Assembly (NCBI GenBank): GCA_002403375.1 | Contig: DHHQ01000017.1 | Span: forward strand, 99,652 to 118,799 | Origin: Thiobacillus denitrificans | Lineage (GTDB): Bacteria; Pseudomonadota; Gammaproteobacteria; Burkholderiales; Thiobacillaceae | Direction: 5' to 3' | DNA: 19,148 nucleotides | Notes under the pieces: generated by a model | What the model was told of the DNA's origin: nothing | Seen by the model: the letters and a program-made list of their open reading frames with translations, nothing else | Databases searched by the model: none | Shown here: positions 7,426 through 15,247 of the stretch, piece by piece | Layout: the number at the start of each line of letters is the position of its first letter | Numbering within the stretch: position 1 is the first letter of the stretch | Position numbers and translations under genes: made by a program

Positions 7426-8229
7426 TCACGCCGGGGCGGCGTCGGCCAGCGTCACCGGCCGCAGGCGCTGCGCGGCGAGACGTTCCAGCAGGCGCGGCAG
7501 CACCGCGAGGATCACCGGTTCGCCGTCCGGCGTGCGGGCGGCGTGGCCGTCGTGCAGCAGCAGGATGTCGCCCGCGCCGAGTCCGCGCGTGAGTCGCGCG
7601 AGCACGACCTCGGGCCGGCCTTCGCGGGTGTCGTACGCGCGGCGTGACCAGGCGGCGAGCCGCAGGTCGAGCCGGGCGAGCACCGGGTCGAGGAAGGGGT
7701 TGCGCAGGCCGGCCGTGGCGCGGAAGAAGCGCGGCGCCTGGCCGGTGAGGTCGGCCAGCGTCGCCTGCGCGGCGGCGATGTCGGCCCGGAGGCGCCCGGG
7801 GCCGAAGGCGGAGAAGGCGTTCGAGTGGGCGTCGCCGTGGTTCTCGACGCGGTGGCCGCGGGCGACGATCTCGCGGCACAGCGCCGGGTTGGCGCGCGCG
7901 CGCCGGCCGATGCAGAAGAAGCTGGCGCGCACGCCGGCGGCGTCGAGCAGGTCGAGCACCCGCGGGGTGACGTCCGGGTCGGGACCGTCGTCGATGGTGA
8001 GCGCGATCTCGTTGCGCGCGGCGGCGGCTTCGGGCAGGCGCGTCAGGTTGGCGCCGAGCAGCGTCGAGCGCGGCAGCAGGCCGGCGACCGTCAGCACCGC
8101 GTGGTTGGCGGCGAGCGCGCCGAGCGCCCACGGCCAGGCGGCGGGGACGGCGAGCGTGCCGAGCGCGGCGGCGCCGTGCAGCGCGAAGCTCGCCTTGATC
8201 GCGGGGGAGGGGGTCCAGGGGCGCGGCAT
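7426..8229 (-). CDS. Membrane-anchored polysaccharide deacetylase (NodB homology)
   Basis: This 267-residue protein has an N-terminal hydrophobic region (about 12-55, one or two helices) followed by a NodB/CE4 domain (PF01522). The metal and catalytic motifs are TIDDGPDP (Asp80, Asp81), NHGDAH (His131 and His135) and the terminal LLLHDGH (His226). The third motif reads RATAGLRNP (170-178) rather than the textbook RxPxG. The expected activity is metal-dependent removal of acetyl or similar acyl groups from a carbohydrate at the inner membrane or periplasm. The real substrate is unknown. It starts one base after the TGA of the alpha/beta hydrolase, so it is the last gene of block A. In this setting it may tailor a sugar headgroup of the polyene-lipid, which is an inference. 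Confidence 0.85.
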   Translation of the reverse strand: MPRPWTPSPAIKASFALHGAAALGTLAVPAAWPWALGALAANHAVLTVAGLLPRSTLLGANLTRLPEAAAARNEIALTIDDGPDPDVTPRVLDLLDAAGVRASFFCIGRRARANPALCREIVARGHRVENHGDAHSNAFSAFGPGRLRADIAAAQATLADLTGQAPRFFRATAGLRNPFLDPVLARLDLRLAAWSRRAYDTREGRPEVVLARLTRGLGAGDILLLHDGHAARTPDGEPVILAVLPRLLERLAAQRLRPVTLADAAPA

Positions 8230-8230
8230 G

Positions 8231-8869
8231 TCAGGCGGAAAAATACCCGAGATCGAGGAAGTCCGCCCACAGGCGTTGCCACGTCGGCCACGCGTGCCCA
8301 CCGGGGATGCTGCGGCGCGCAGCCGGCGGGAAGCGCCCGGCGAGCGCCTGCATGCCGTGGGCGAAGCGGTCCTCGGTGCCCCAGCCGACGAACGCCGGCA
8401 GCGCGGGCGGCGCCTTGAGCCAGTTCCAGACGCGGACTTCGGGGTCGGCGAGCGCATCGCGCGTGGGCTGCCAGGCGTCTATGCCGCCGGCGCCCGCGAT
8501 GGCGTTGAGGGTGAGGCGGCTGCCGGGGTAGGGCGCGATCAGGCACAGGCCGTCGACCGAGTCCGGCGTGTCGGCGGCGTGCGCGAGCGCGACGAGGCCG
8601 CCGAGCGAGATGCCGCCGAGCCATGTCCGGCGATAGCGCCGGCGCGCCGGCGCGAGGATCTGCGCCTGCAGCGCGTCGAGCGGGGCGCTGCCCGCGACGG
8701 CGTCCACGCCGAGGTCGACGGCGACGAGGTCGAGCGCGATGCCGCGCCGCGCGACCGCGTCGAAGCAGCCCGCTTCGGCGAAGTCCTCGGCCCGCATCTG
8801 CGCACCCGGCAGCAGCACCATCAGGTCGGGCGCCCCGGCCTCGTGGCGGACCGTGCGCAGCGCGCTCAT
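8231..8869 (-). CDS. Alpha/beta hydrolase in the APE operon
   Basis: This 212-residue alpha/beta-hydrolase-fold protein has a complete candidate triad: Ser88 in GGISLGGL, Asp167 in WGTEDRF and His192 in PGGHAWPTW. The N-terminal LMVLLPGAQM strand-loop would form the oxyanion hole. It has no signal peptide, so it should be cytoplasmic. It overlaps the exporter stop by ATGA (8866-8869) and is followed one base later by the deacetylase, so it is an operon member. Specific function is not evident. Because no hotdog thioesterase is seen in the window, a role in releasing or editing acyl chains from the ACPs is an attractive guess. It could equally be an esterase acting on the product. Confidence 0.83.
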   Translation of the reverse strand: MSALRTVRHEAGAPDLMVLLPGAQMRAEDFAEAGCFDAVARRGIALDLVAVDLGVDAVAGSAPLDALQAQILAPARRRYRRTWLGGISLGGLVALAHAADTPDSVDGLCLIAPYPGSRLTLNAIAGAGGIDAWQPTRDALADPEVRVWNWLKAPPALPAFVGWGTEDRFAHGMQALAGRFPPAARRSIPGGHAWPTWQRLWADFLDLGYFSA

Positions 8870-11196
8870 CGGCGCGTGTCCGCTGGCGCGAACGCCGCGG
8901 ACAGCAGCAGCGCGAGCAGCACGCCGGGGCCGACGGTGACGCCGATGGCGTGCAGCACCGGGACCGAGGACAGCGCGAGCGTGCCGAAGCCGATGGCGGT
9001 GGTGGTCGCCGCTACCGCCATCGAGGTCAGGGTGCCGGCGTCGTGCGTCGCGCCGGCGGCGAGGCGGTCGAAGAACAGCGCGTAGTTGGAGCCGACGGCG
9101 ACGATCAGCAGCATGCCGACCAGGTGCAGCAGGTGCAGGCGCTCGCCGGCGAGATGCAGCCCGGCGATGACGATCGCCACCGACAGCACCAGCGGCAGCA
9201 GCACGCCGGCCAGCCGCCGCGGCGAGCGCAGCGCGGCGAGCAGCAGCAGGGCGATCGCGACGAAGCCCGCCGCGGAGAGCCAGGCGGCCTCGCCGATGTA
9301 GTCGCCGTAGAGCGCGTCGAACTCGCCCTTCATGTCGACGAACAGCACGCCGCTGCCGGCGAGCGCGGCGCGCACCGCGTCGATCGGAAGCTCCGCGCCG
9401 TGCGCGCCGCCTGCGGGCCGCAGCGGCAGCAGCACGCTCCAGCCTGCCGCGCCCTCGAGCAGCAGCGAGTCGACCACGAGCGCGAGCCCGGTGCCCTCGA
9501 GCGCGTCGCGGCCGAGCAGCGGCTGGCGGCGCGCGGCCTCGACGTCGGCGAGGAAGGGGTCGAGCCTGGCGGCCGACAGCGGCGAATCGGCGAGCGCAGC
9601 CGCCAGGCGCGGGCGCAGGGCCTCGGCCGTCGGCAGGCTCGCGCGGCGGGCGGCCTGCGTCGCGGCGCTCGGCAGGAATCGCGCCGGGCTGTCGTAGCCG
9701 CCGATCACGCCGTCGGCGACCAGCCGGTCGAGCCGCTGCCCGGCGCGCTCGGCCGCGGCGAGCGCGGTTTCGCGGTCGGGCGCGGTGACGACCGCCAGGT
9801 AGCGCGCGTCGGGGGCGCCGAGGTCGGCGCGCAGGCGGGTGTCGAGCGCGGCGTCGGCCTCGCTGGTGGTGGAGAGCGCCGACAGGTTGGGCAGCCACAG
9901 CTGCTCGCGCTGGAGCGCGAGATGGACGACGGCGGCGAGCGCCAGCGCGAGCACCGGCCAGCGCAGCCGGCGGGCGTGGCGCAGCGCGCCGGAGAGCACG
10001 GCGTCGGCGCGTCCGGACAGCGTGACGCCGCGCGCGGGGCCGGCCAGCCGCGGCAGCACGAAGCGGGTCACGAGCGCCGCGGTCAGCACGCCGGCGAGCG
10101 TGTAGAGGCCGAGCTGGGCGAGGCCGGGAAAGCCGGAAAACAGCAGCGCGCCGAAGCCGAACACCGAGGTCAGCACGCCGAGCCGGATCGTCGGCCAGTA
10201 GCGCTGCCGCCAGCCGTCGACGCCGAGGCGGCCCGACTGCACGAAATAGTAGATCGCGTAGTCGACGGCCTCGCCGATCAGCGCCGCGCCGAAGCCGACG
10301 GTGATGCCGAACACGGTGCCGAAGGCGAGGCTCACCGCGACGACCCCGGCGAGCGCGCCGCTGGCGACCGGCAACAGGCTCAGCGCGAGCAGCCGCGGCG
10401 AACGGTAGACGAAGAACAGCACGGCAACGATCGCGCCGAGGCTGATCGTCGACAGCCGCGCGACCTCGGCCCGGATCGTGTCGCGCGCCTTGACGGCGAA
10501 CAGTCCCGGGCCGGAGAGCTGCAGGTCGAGCGATTCGGCGCCGTGCACGGCGGCGAACTGCTCGCGGATCAGCGCGATCGCGCGTTGCTGGCCGTCGGTG
10601 TCGGAGCCGAGCGCGCGGGTCTGCACCAGCAGCAGCGCGCGCGCGCCGTCGCGCGAGGCCCAGACGCCCTCGACGCTGTCGGGCTCGGCACCGGCGTTGA
10701 GCCCGCCGAGCAGTTCGACCAGTTCGCCGGTCGGGTCGCGGGTCAGGAAGGGCTTGAGCAGCAGCCCGGCAGGCGAGGCGAGCAGGTCGATGCTGTTCGA
10801 CACCGCAGCCGCGAGGCCGGCCTCGGTGAAGCGCTCGGGCGTCACCGCCGGGCTCAGCAGGTAGCGGTGGGCGAACAGGAAGTCGCGCTCGGCGTCGTGG
10901 CTGCCGGCGTCGCCGTTCTGCACCGCGACGAATTCGGGCAGCGCGGCGAGGCGCTGCTGCAGCGCGCGCGACGCCGCGGCGCGCGCGGTCGCGTCGCCGC
11001 CCTCGACGGCGAGCATCAGCAGGCGCGAGACCGCGCCTTCCCTGAGCTGGTCGACCAGCACCTGCTGCTCGGCGCTCGGCCGCGCCGGCAGGAAGAAGGA
11101 GATGTCCGCCGAGAAGCGGCTGTTCCAGACGATGGCGGCGCCCGCCAGCATGGCGAGCAGCCACAGCAGGAAGGTGCGTCCTGCGGTCAGCCTCAT
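8866..11196 (-). CDS. MMPL/RND-family exporter (ApeM-like)
   Basis: This 776-residue transporter has the duplicated RND layout of the MMPL group. Each half starts with one transmembrane helix (about 7-25 and 412-428), followed by a large periplasmic domain (26-245 and 430-635) and a cluster of five helices (about 250-380 and 640-770). It is expected to move the polyene or its lipid conjugate out of the inner membrane using the proton gradient. The helix-4 proton-relay motif EAVDYAIYY keeps Asp312. The matching position in the second half reads VGSNYALFF with Asn704. It overlaps the LolA-like gene upstream (ATGA at 11193-11196) and the hydrolase downstream in the same way. Length and content agree with the exporter always found in APE clusters. 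Confidence 0.92.
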   Translation of the reverse strand: MRLTAGRTFLLWLLAMLAGAAIVWNSRFSADISFFLPARPSAEQQVLVDQLREGAVSRLLMLAVEGGDATARAAASRALQQRLAALPEFVAVQNGDAGSHDAERDFLFAHRYLLSPAVTPERFTEAGLAAAVSNSIDLLASPAGLLLKPFLTRDPTGELVELLGGLNAGAEPDSVEGVWASRDGARALLLVQTRALGSDTDGQQRAIALIREQFAAVHGAESLDLQLSGPGLFAVKARDTIRAEVARLSTISLGAIVAVLFFVYRSPRLLALSLLPVASGALAGVVAVSLAFGTVFGITVGFGAALIGEAVDYAIYYFVQSGRLGVDGWRQRYWPTIRLGVLTSVFGFGALLFSGFPGLAQLGLYTLAGVLTAALVTRFVLPRLAGPARGVTLSGRADAVLSGALRHARRLRWPVLALALAAVVHLALQREQLWLPNLSALSTTSEADAALDTRLRADLGAPDARYLAVVTAPDRETALAAAERAGQRLDRLVADGVIGGYDSPARFLPSAATQAARRASLPTAEALRPRLAAALADSPLSAARLDPFLADVEAARRQPLLGRDALEGTGLALVVDSLLLEGAAGWSVLLPLRPAGGAHGAELPIDAVRAALAGSGVLFVDMKGEFDALYGDYIGEAAWLSAAGFVAIALLLLAALRSPRRLAGVLLPLVLSVAIVIAGLHLAGERLHLLHLVGMLLIVAVGSNYALFFDRLAAGATHDAGTLTSMAVAATTTAIGFGTLALSSVPVLHAIGVTVGPGVLLALLLSAAFAPADTRR

Positions 11197-11762
11197 GGCC
11201 GTTCGAGGGGCTCGATGCTGAGCTCGGAGCGGTCGCCGTCGGCGAGCAGGTATTCGATGCTGCGGATCTGGTCGCCGCTGCCGTTGACGGTGATGCGCTG
11301 CAGCAGCGCGGCGATCCGGCGCTCGCTGGGCGACAGCGTGAGCACCCAGTTGTCGGCGTCGCCCGACAGCGCCAGCGCGTAGTTCCGCTCGAGCGCCTCG
11401 CGGTTGCCCGCGAGGGTGTTGCGGATGCTGTCGACGAAGGCGAGCGCCTCGGGCTGGTTGGCGAGCCTGATCGTGACCCTGCGCGTGCCGCGCTCGAAGG
11501 CGAGCGTGTCCTTGTCGAGCAGCACGGTTTCCGGCTGGGGCGTCAGCGTGCGCTTTTCCAGCCGGTCGGGCGCGGTGTAGGTCATCTCGCCGGTGGCGAC
11601 GAGCGGCCGGTCGAGCACCGCGAGATAGCGCTTCTCGACGAACTTGGCGCGCCCGCCCTTGTGCTGGGCGAGGTCGGCGAGCAGCCGGTCGACGTCGAAG
11701 GCGGCGTGCGCGGCGGTCGCGAGGCTTGCGAGCGCGAGGCCGGAGAGCAGGTGTCGGATCAT
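11193..11762 (-). CDS. LolA-like outer-membrane lipoprotein carrier (ApeL-like)
   Basis: This 189-residue protein has a clear Sec signal peptide: a positively charged start, a hydrophobic core and cleavage expected after AAHA near residue 20. The mature part has the LolA-type pattern (COG2834). It has a FVEKRYLAVLDRPLVATGEM strand pair, then RLEKRTLTPQPETVLLD and a later WVLTLSP strand. LolA proteins carry lipidated cargo through the periplasm in a hydrophobic half-barrel. In APE clusters the homologue probably carries the polyene-lipid to the outer membrane. It lies between the acyltransferase and the exporter, with ATGA overlaps on both sides (11759-11762 and 11193-11196), which fits a transfer role. 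Confidence 0.87.
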   Translation of the reverse strand: MIRHLLSGLALASLATAAHAAFDVDRLLADLAQHKGGRAKFVEKRYLAVLDRPLVATGEMTYTAPDRLEKRTLTPQPETVLLDKDTLAFERGTRRVTIRLANQPEALAFVDSIRNTLAGNREALERNYALALSGDADNWVLTLSPSERRIAALLQRITVNGSGDQIRSIEYLLADGDRSELSIEPLERP

Positions 11763-12667
11763 GGCTTGTCCTGCCAGAAGTCGAAGAAGTTGAACCAGTT
11801 GTACGGCGCCTGCCGGCAGAACCGCGTCAGGCAGTCGGCGTAGCGCTGCATCGCGGCGGCGATGGCGGCGTCGCGTTCGCCGCGCGGCGTCGCCGAGAAG
11901 TCGGCGAGCGGGACGAAATGCAGCTGGTAGCGGTTGCCGCCGAGGTAGAGCCCGGCCATGAAGAACACCGGGCGCTTCAGCATCGCCGCCAGGCGCCAGG
12001 GGCCGAGCGGAAACGGCGCGGCCTCGCCGAGGAAGGGCAGGGCCACGGTGGGGTCGTCGCCGAGCGAGCGGTCGGCCAGCATGCCGACGAGGTAGCCCGC
12101 GTCGAGTCTGTCGCGCGCCTCGAGCATCGACTCCATGCGGCCGAGCGGGATGATGTCCTGGGTCGCCTGCGGGTTGATCGCCTCGAGCGTGGCGTTGATC
12201 TTGCGGGCGTTCTCCTCGTACATCAGCATCGCCACGCGGAGCCCGGCCTGGCCGCGGCCGGCCGCGCGCAGCACCTCGAAGCTGCCGAGGTGGGCGCCGA
12301 TCAGCAGGGCGCCCGGCTGGCGGGCGAGCGCTGCGTGCAGCGCGTCGGCGCCGACGACTTCGAGGTCGAACAGGTCGAAGCGCGCGTTGAGCAGGTAGAT
12401 GCGGTCGTGGATGGTGGTCGCGAAGCTCAGCACGTGGCGGTAGCCGTCGGCCCAGTTCGCCCAGCGGCCGAGCGCGCGGTTCAGGTAGGCGCGGCTGGCG
12501 CGGCGGGCCTTCGGCGCGAACAGCGTGAAGTAGAGCGCGATGCCGTAGAGGACGACGCGGCCGGCGGCGCGGCCGAAGGTCAGCGAGATCCACACCATCA
12601 GCCTGAGGATGGCGAGGTTGCTGCGCTCCTCCTGGCGCAGCCAGCCCGGCGTCGCCTGTGCGCTCAT
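11759..12667 (-). CDS. LpxL/HtrB-like lysophospholipid acyltransferase
   Basis: This 302-residue protein belongs to the bacterial lipid A biosynthesis acyltransferase family (PF03279). The catalytic HX4E motif is HLGSFE, with His126 and Glu131. A membrane-associated helix is present at about 22-52. Family members transfer acyl chains from ACP to lipid hydroxyls on the inner face of the inner membrane. Here the likely donor is the finished aryl polyenoyl-ACP and the acceptor an unknown lipid or sugar. The C-terminus (PYNWFNFFDFW) is typical of the APE-linked subgroup. The ATG at 12667 overlaps the TGA of the small dehydratase (ATGA at 12664-12667). A housekeeping LpxL role is less likely given its fixed place in the operon. 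Confidence 0.88.
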   Translation of the reverse strand: MSAQATPGWLRQEERSNLAILRLMVWISLTFGRAAGRVVLYGIALYFTLFAPKARRASRAYLNRALGRWANWADGYRHVLSFATTIHDRIYLLNARFDLFDLEVVGADALHAALARQPGALLIGAHLGSFEVLRAAGRGQAGLRVAMLMYEENARKINATLEAINPQATQDIIPLGRMESMLEARDRLDAGYLVGMLADRSLGDDPTVALPFLGEAAPFPLGPWRLAAMLKRPVFFMAGLYLGGNRYQLHFVPLADFSATPRGERDAAIAAAMQRYADCLTRFCRQAPYNWFNFFDFWQDKP

Positions 12668-12969
12668 TCCGCGGGCGGGGTCAGGCTGCCGGACGCGACG
12701 TCGCGCGCGCCGGCCCTGACCGTGAACGCGAGCGCGCCGCGCGGCGTCGGCTGCAGCGAAAACACCAGCGTCTCGCCCGGGCCGACCGGGCTCAGGAACT
12801 TGGCGGTGCCGACCTGCCAGGCGCCTTCGCGCGGGCCGGCGATGCGTCCGGCGAACAGCAGCGCCTGGTCGAGCAGCACGACGCCGGGGACGATCGGCCG
12901 GCCGGGAAAATGCCCGGCGAACGCGGGGTGGTCGGGCGGCACGGCCCAGACGAATTCAGCGGGCTGCAT
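12664..12969 (-). CDS. Small hotdog dehydratase (ApeI/FabZ-like)
   Basis: This 101-residue single-domain hotdog protein carries the FabA/FabZ active-site stretch GHFPGRPIVPGVVLLDQAL, with catalytic His20. At about 100 residues it is shorter than FabZ (about 150) and lacks much of the usual C-terminal part. It agrees with the APE ApeI type, which needs the other dehydratase (encoded at 1946-2380) for a working complex in characterised systems. The ATG at 12969 lies inside the ligase gene, giving a 14-base overlap. Its own stop overlaps the acyltransferase start. The two dehydratase genes are now on opposite sides of the inserted island, so their expression must be balanced from two promoters. 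Confidence 0.87.
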   Translation of the reverse strand: MQPAEFVWAVPPDHPAFAGHFPGRPIVPGVVLLDQALLFAGRIAGPREGAWQVGTAKFLSPVGPGETLVFSLQPTPRGALAFTVRAGARDVASGSLTPPAE

Positions 12970-14299
12970 GGCGGACTTTCTCGGCGTAGAGCGCGGCGAG
13001 TCCCGCGCGCGGCAGCTTGCCGGTGCCGTTGCGCGGCAGCGCGTCGACGAAGATCGCCGGGCGCGGCAGGAAGACCGCGTCGATGCGCGCGCGCAGTCCG
13101 GCGATCAGCTGCCGGGCGTCGAGCGTCGGCGCGACGACGAAGGCGGCGAGCCGGGTCACGCCGTCGGGCGCGGCGTCGTCGGGCAGGAAGAAGGCGGCGT
13201 CGACGACGCCGGGGACGGCGGCGATCTGGTGGTTGAGGTAGGCGAGCGAGGTGCGCTTGCCGGCGATGTTGACGAGGTCGGCGTGCCGCCCCTGCAGCAG
13301 GAAGCGCCGCTCGGGCAGCAGCTCGATGACGTCGGACAGCGCGACGCGGCCCTCGACGTGGCCGCCCGAGGCGAAGGTGGTGTCGCCCGCCTGGTCGAGA
13401 TCGACGCCGGGCATGAGCGTCCACGCCGCGCCTTCGGTGGTGCGCCGCCAGGCGAGCTGGCCGCTCTCGGTCGAGCCGTAGATCTCGTCGAGCCGCGCGC
13501 CGGTGCGCGCCTCGGCGTCGGCGGCGAGCGCGGCCGACAGCGGGGCGGTCGCCGACAGCAGGCGGTCGACCGCCGGCAGCTCGATGCCGGCCGCGAGCAG
13601 CGTCGACAGGTGGAAGGGCGTCGTCACCAGCATGCGCGGCCGCGGCACCGCGGCGAGCGCGGCGGCGATGTCCTGCGGGTAGAACGGCCTGCCCGACCAG
13701 AACGTGCAGCCGCCGTGCAGCGCGAGCAGGAAGGTCGACTCGAAGCCGTAGCTGTGCTGCACCGGCACCGTGCCGACCAGCGCGTGCGGCGCGCGGTCGA
13801 GGCCGAGCGCCACCGCCTCGGCGCGGCCGTTGGCGACGAGCCTGCCCCAGGTCTTCGCCTGCGGCTGCGGCAGGCCGGTCGAGCCCGAGGTGAACAGGAT
13901 CGCCGCGAGGCGCCCGGCGGGGATTCCGGGGATCGCGGTCACCGCCGCGGGGTCGGCGGCGAGGCGCGCGGGAAAGTCGAAGCGCGGCAGGTCGCGGGTG
14001 TCGAAGTCGTCGTCGCACAGGCAGACGAGGTCCGGGAAGTCGGCGCGCAGGCGCGCGAGCGTCTCGGCCGACTGCGACGACGGCTGCAGGCTCGGCTTGC
14101 CGGCGACCAGGCCCGCGGCGAAGCCCACCGCGAAGCGGTAGCGGTCGTTGCAGACGTTGAGCAGGGCGCCGCCGGCCGGCAGCATGGCCGCCAGCGCCGC
14201 GGCGTCGGCGAGAAAGTCGCGCACCCGGCGCGGCCCGTCCGGCAGGTGCGCGAGCACGTCGTCGAGCGCGTGGCCCGAAATCAGCGGCAGTGCGCTCAT
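12956..14299 (-). CDS. AMP-dependent aryl acid:ACP ligase (ApeH-like)
   Basis: This 447-residue member of the ANL adenylating superfamily should activate an aromatic acid with ATP and load it on an ACP as the starter unit. The phosphate loop is FTSGSTGLPQP (136-146), YGSTE is at 274-278 and the C-terminal catalytic lysine is Lys428 in NGTGKLPR. The protein is shorter than typical acyl-CoA ligases (500-550 residues), as are known APE ligases. The ATG at 14299 overlaps the TGA of the membrane-protein gene (ATGA at 14296-14299). The starter acid cannot be told from the sequence; 4-hydroxybenzoate or a cinnamate-like acid are the known choices in related clusters. Confidence 0.9.
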   Translation of the reverse strand: MSALPLISGHALDDVLAHLPDGPRRVRDFLADAAALAAMLPAGGALLNVCNDRYRFAVGFAAGLVAGKPSLQPSSQSAETLARLRADFPDLVCLCDDDFDTRDLPRFDFPARLAADPAAVTAIPGIPAGRLAAILFTSGSTGLPQPQAKTWGRLVANGRAEAVALGLDRAPHALVGTVPVQHSYGFESTFLLALHGGCTFWSGRPFYPQDIAAALAAVPRPRMLVTTPFHLSTLLAAGIELPAVDRLLSATAPLSAALAADAEARTGARLDEIYGSTESGQLAWRRTTEGAAWTLMPGVDLDQAGDTTFASGGHVEGRVALSDVIELLPERRFLLQGRHADLVNIAGKRTSLAYLNHQIAAVPGVVDAAFFLPDDAAPDGVTRLAAFVVAPTLDARQLIAGLRARIDAVFLPRPAIFVDALPRNGTGKLPRAGLAALYAEKVRHAAR

Positions 14300-14949
14300 G
14301 AACCCTTGGCGGAGGCGTTCAGGCGCCAGACGCGGACGACCTCGGCGATGCTCGGGCGCTCCTCGCGCGGCAGCACGCGCATGCGCAGCAGGTGCTCGGC
14401 GACGAACATCAGGCCGATCAGCGGCCCGGTCAGCAGGTTGGCGTAGAACGACCACACGGCGACCGGCGCCAGCGCGTAGAGCAGCGCCGACACGGCGGCG
14501 TTGGCGAGGAAGAACAGCGTCCACGCCTGCGTGACCCGGCGCGTGTAGCGCAGCTGCCGTTCCGACAGCACGCCGTTGTGGACGATGCGCGCGAGCCGCG
14601 TCACCAGTGCCTCGCCGGGGCCGGCGAGGGTGCGGCCGAACAGCGCGGCGAGCGCGAGGTTGATGCCGAGGTGCTGGACGAAGAAGGGCAGGGCGACGTT
14701 CTGCCGCAGCGCGGGCCACAGCCAGGCCAGCGCTGCGGCGAGCGCTGCGCCGCTGGCGGCGATCCACAGCGGGTGGCGCACCCGCCACAGCAGCATGGCG
14801 AGCGCCGCGACGATGGGCGCGACGCCGAGCGCCGCGGTGAGGTCGGGGTGGCCCTGGCCGGCGCTGCCGAAATGTGCGGCGAGCGCCCAGGCCACCATCA
14901 CGGCGGCCGCGGCGACGCCGCGCAGCACCTGCTTCGGGCCGAGCGTCAT
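14296..14949 (-). CDS. COG4648-type integral membrane protein (ApeG-like)
   Basis: This 217-residue protein has about six transmembrane segments, the first at 8-27 and the last at about 173-193. It contains FVQHLGINLALAALFGRTL, then a cytoplasmic-looking RYTRRVTQAWTLFF and a C-terminal soluble tail. This is the conserved but uncharacterised membrane protein found between ACP and ligase genes in APE clusters. Its job is unknown; it may anchor the soluble enzymes at the membrane or help hand over the product. It overlaps the ACP gene upstream (ATGA at 14946-14949) and the ligase gene downstream. Confidence 0.83.
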   Translation of the reverse strand: MTLGPKQVLRGVAAAAVMVAWALAAHFGSAGQGHPDLTAALGVAPIVAALAMLLWRVRHPLWIAASGAALAAALAWLWPALRQNVALPFFVQHLGINLALAALFGRTLAGPGEALVTRLARIVHNGVLSERQLRYTRRVTQAWTLFFLANAAVSALLYALAPVAVWSFYANLLTGPLIGLMFVAEHLLRMRVLPREERPSIAEVVRVWRLNASAKGS

Positions 14950-15230
14950 TTCGTCCGCTGGCTGGCGACGTGCGCGGTCAGTGCGCGCAGCGACGCGAAG
15001 ATGCGCTTGTTGTCGGCGTCGTCGGAGCGCAGCTGGAAGCCGTAGCGCTTGGAGATGACCAGCGCGATCTCCAGCACGTCGATCGAGTCGAGGCCGAGGC
15101 CCTCGCCGAACAGCGGCGCGTCGGCGTCGATCTCCTCGGGGCCCATCTCGAGGTTGAGGGCTTCGATGATCAGGGCGGCGACTTCCGGCAGCAGGGCGTC
15201 GACGGTTTCCGGGGCGGTGGTTTCGGACAT
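14946..15230 (-). CDS. Acyl carrier protein (second APE ACP)
   Basis: This 94-residue acyl carrier protein has the phosphopantetheine attachment site at Ser49 in GLGLDSIDVLE. The fold is preceded by a 10-15 residue acidic N-terminal extension and ends with a basic tail. It should carry the aryl starter or the growing polyene as a thioester. The ATG at 15230 is chosen for the GGAAAG sequence six bases upstream. Further upstream the frame runs into the ketosynthase gene. It lies 17 bases after the ketosynthase stop and overlaps the membrane-protein gene. It differs from the other ACP (encoded at 16508-16747) in length and around the serine (LDSIDVLE against VDSLMMLE), which suggests a division of labour. 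Confidence 0.92.
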   Translation of the reverse strand: MSETTAPETVDALLPEVAALIIEALNLEMGPEEIDADAPLFGEGLGLDSIDVLEIALVISKRYGFQLRSDDADNKRIFASLRALTAHVASQRTK

Positions 15231-15247
15231 GGGGAGCTTTCCGTGGA

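Noticed and set aside
8623..11382. A very long plus-strand open frame (919 residues) antisense to the exporter.
   Set aside because: It is dominated by Arg, Gly, Ala, Glu and Gln repeats and no domain is visible. The minus strand encodes a clear full-length exporter. Long antisense frames are expected at this GC.
11726..14446. A 906-residue plus-strand open frame antisense to the acyltransferase, dehydratase and ligase genes.
   Set aside because: Composition is low-complexity and it opposes four well-recognised genes joined by ATGA overlaps. It is a shadow frame.
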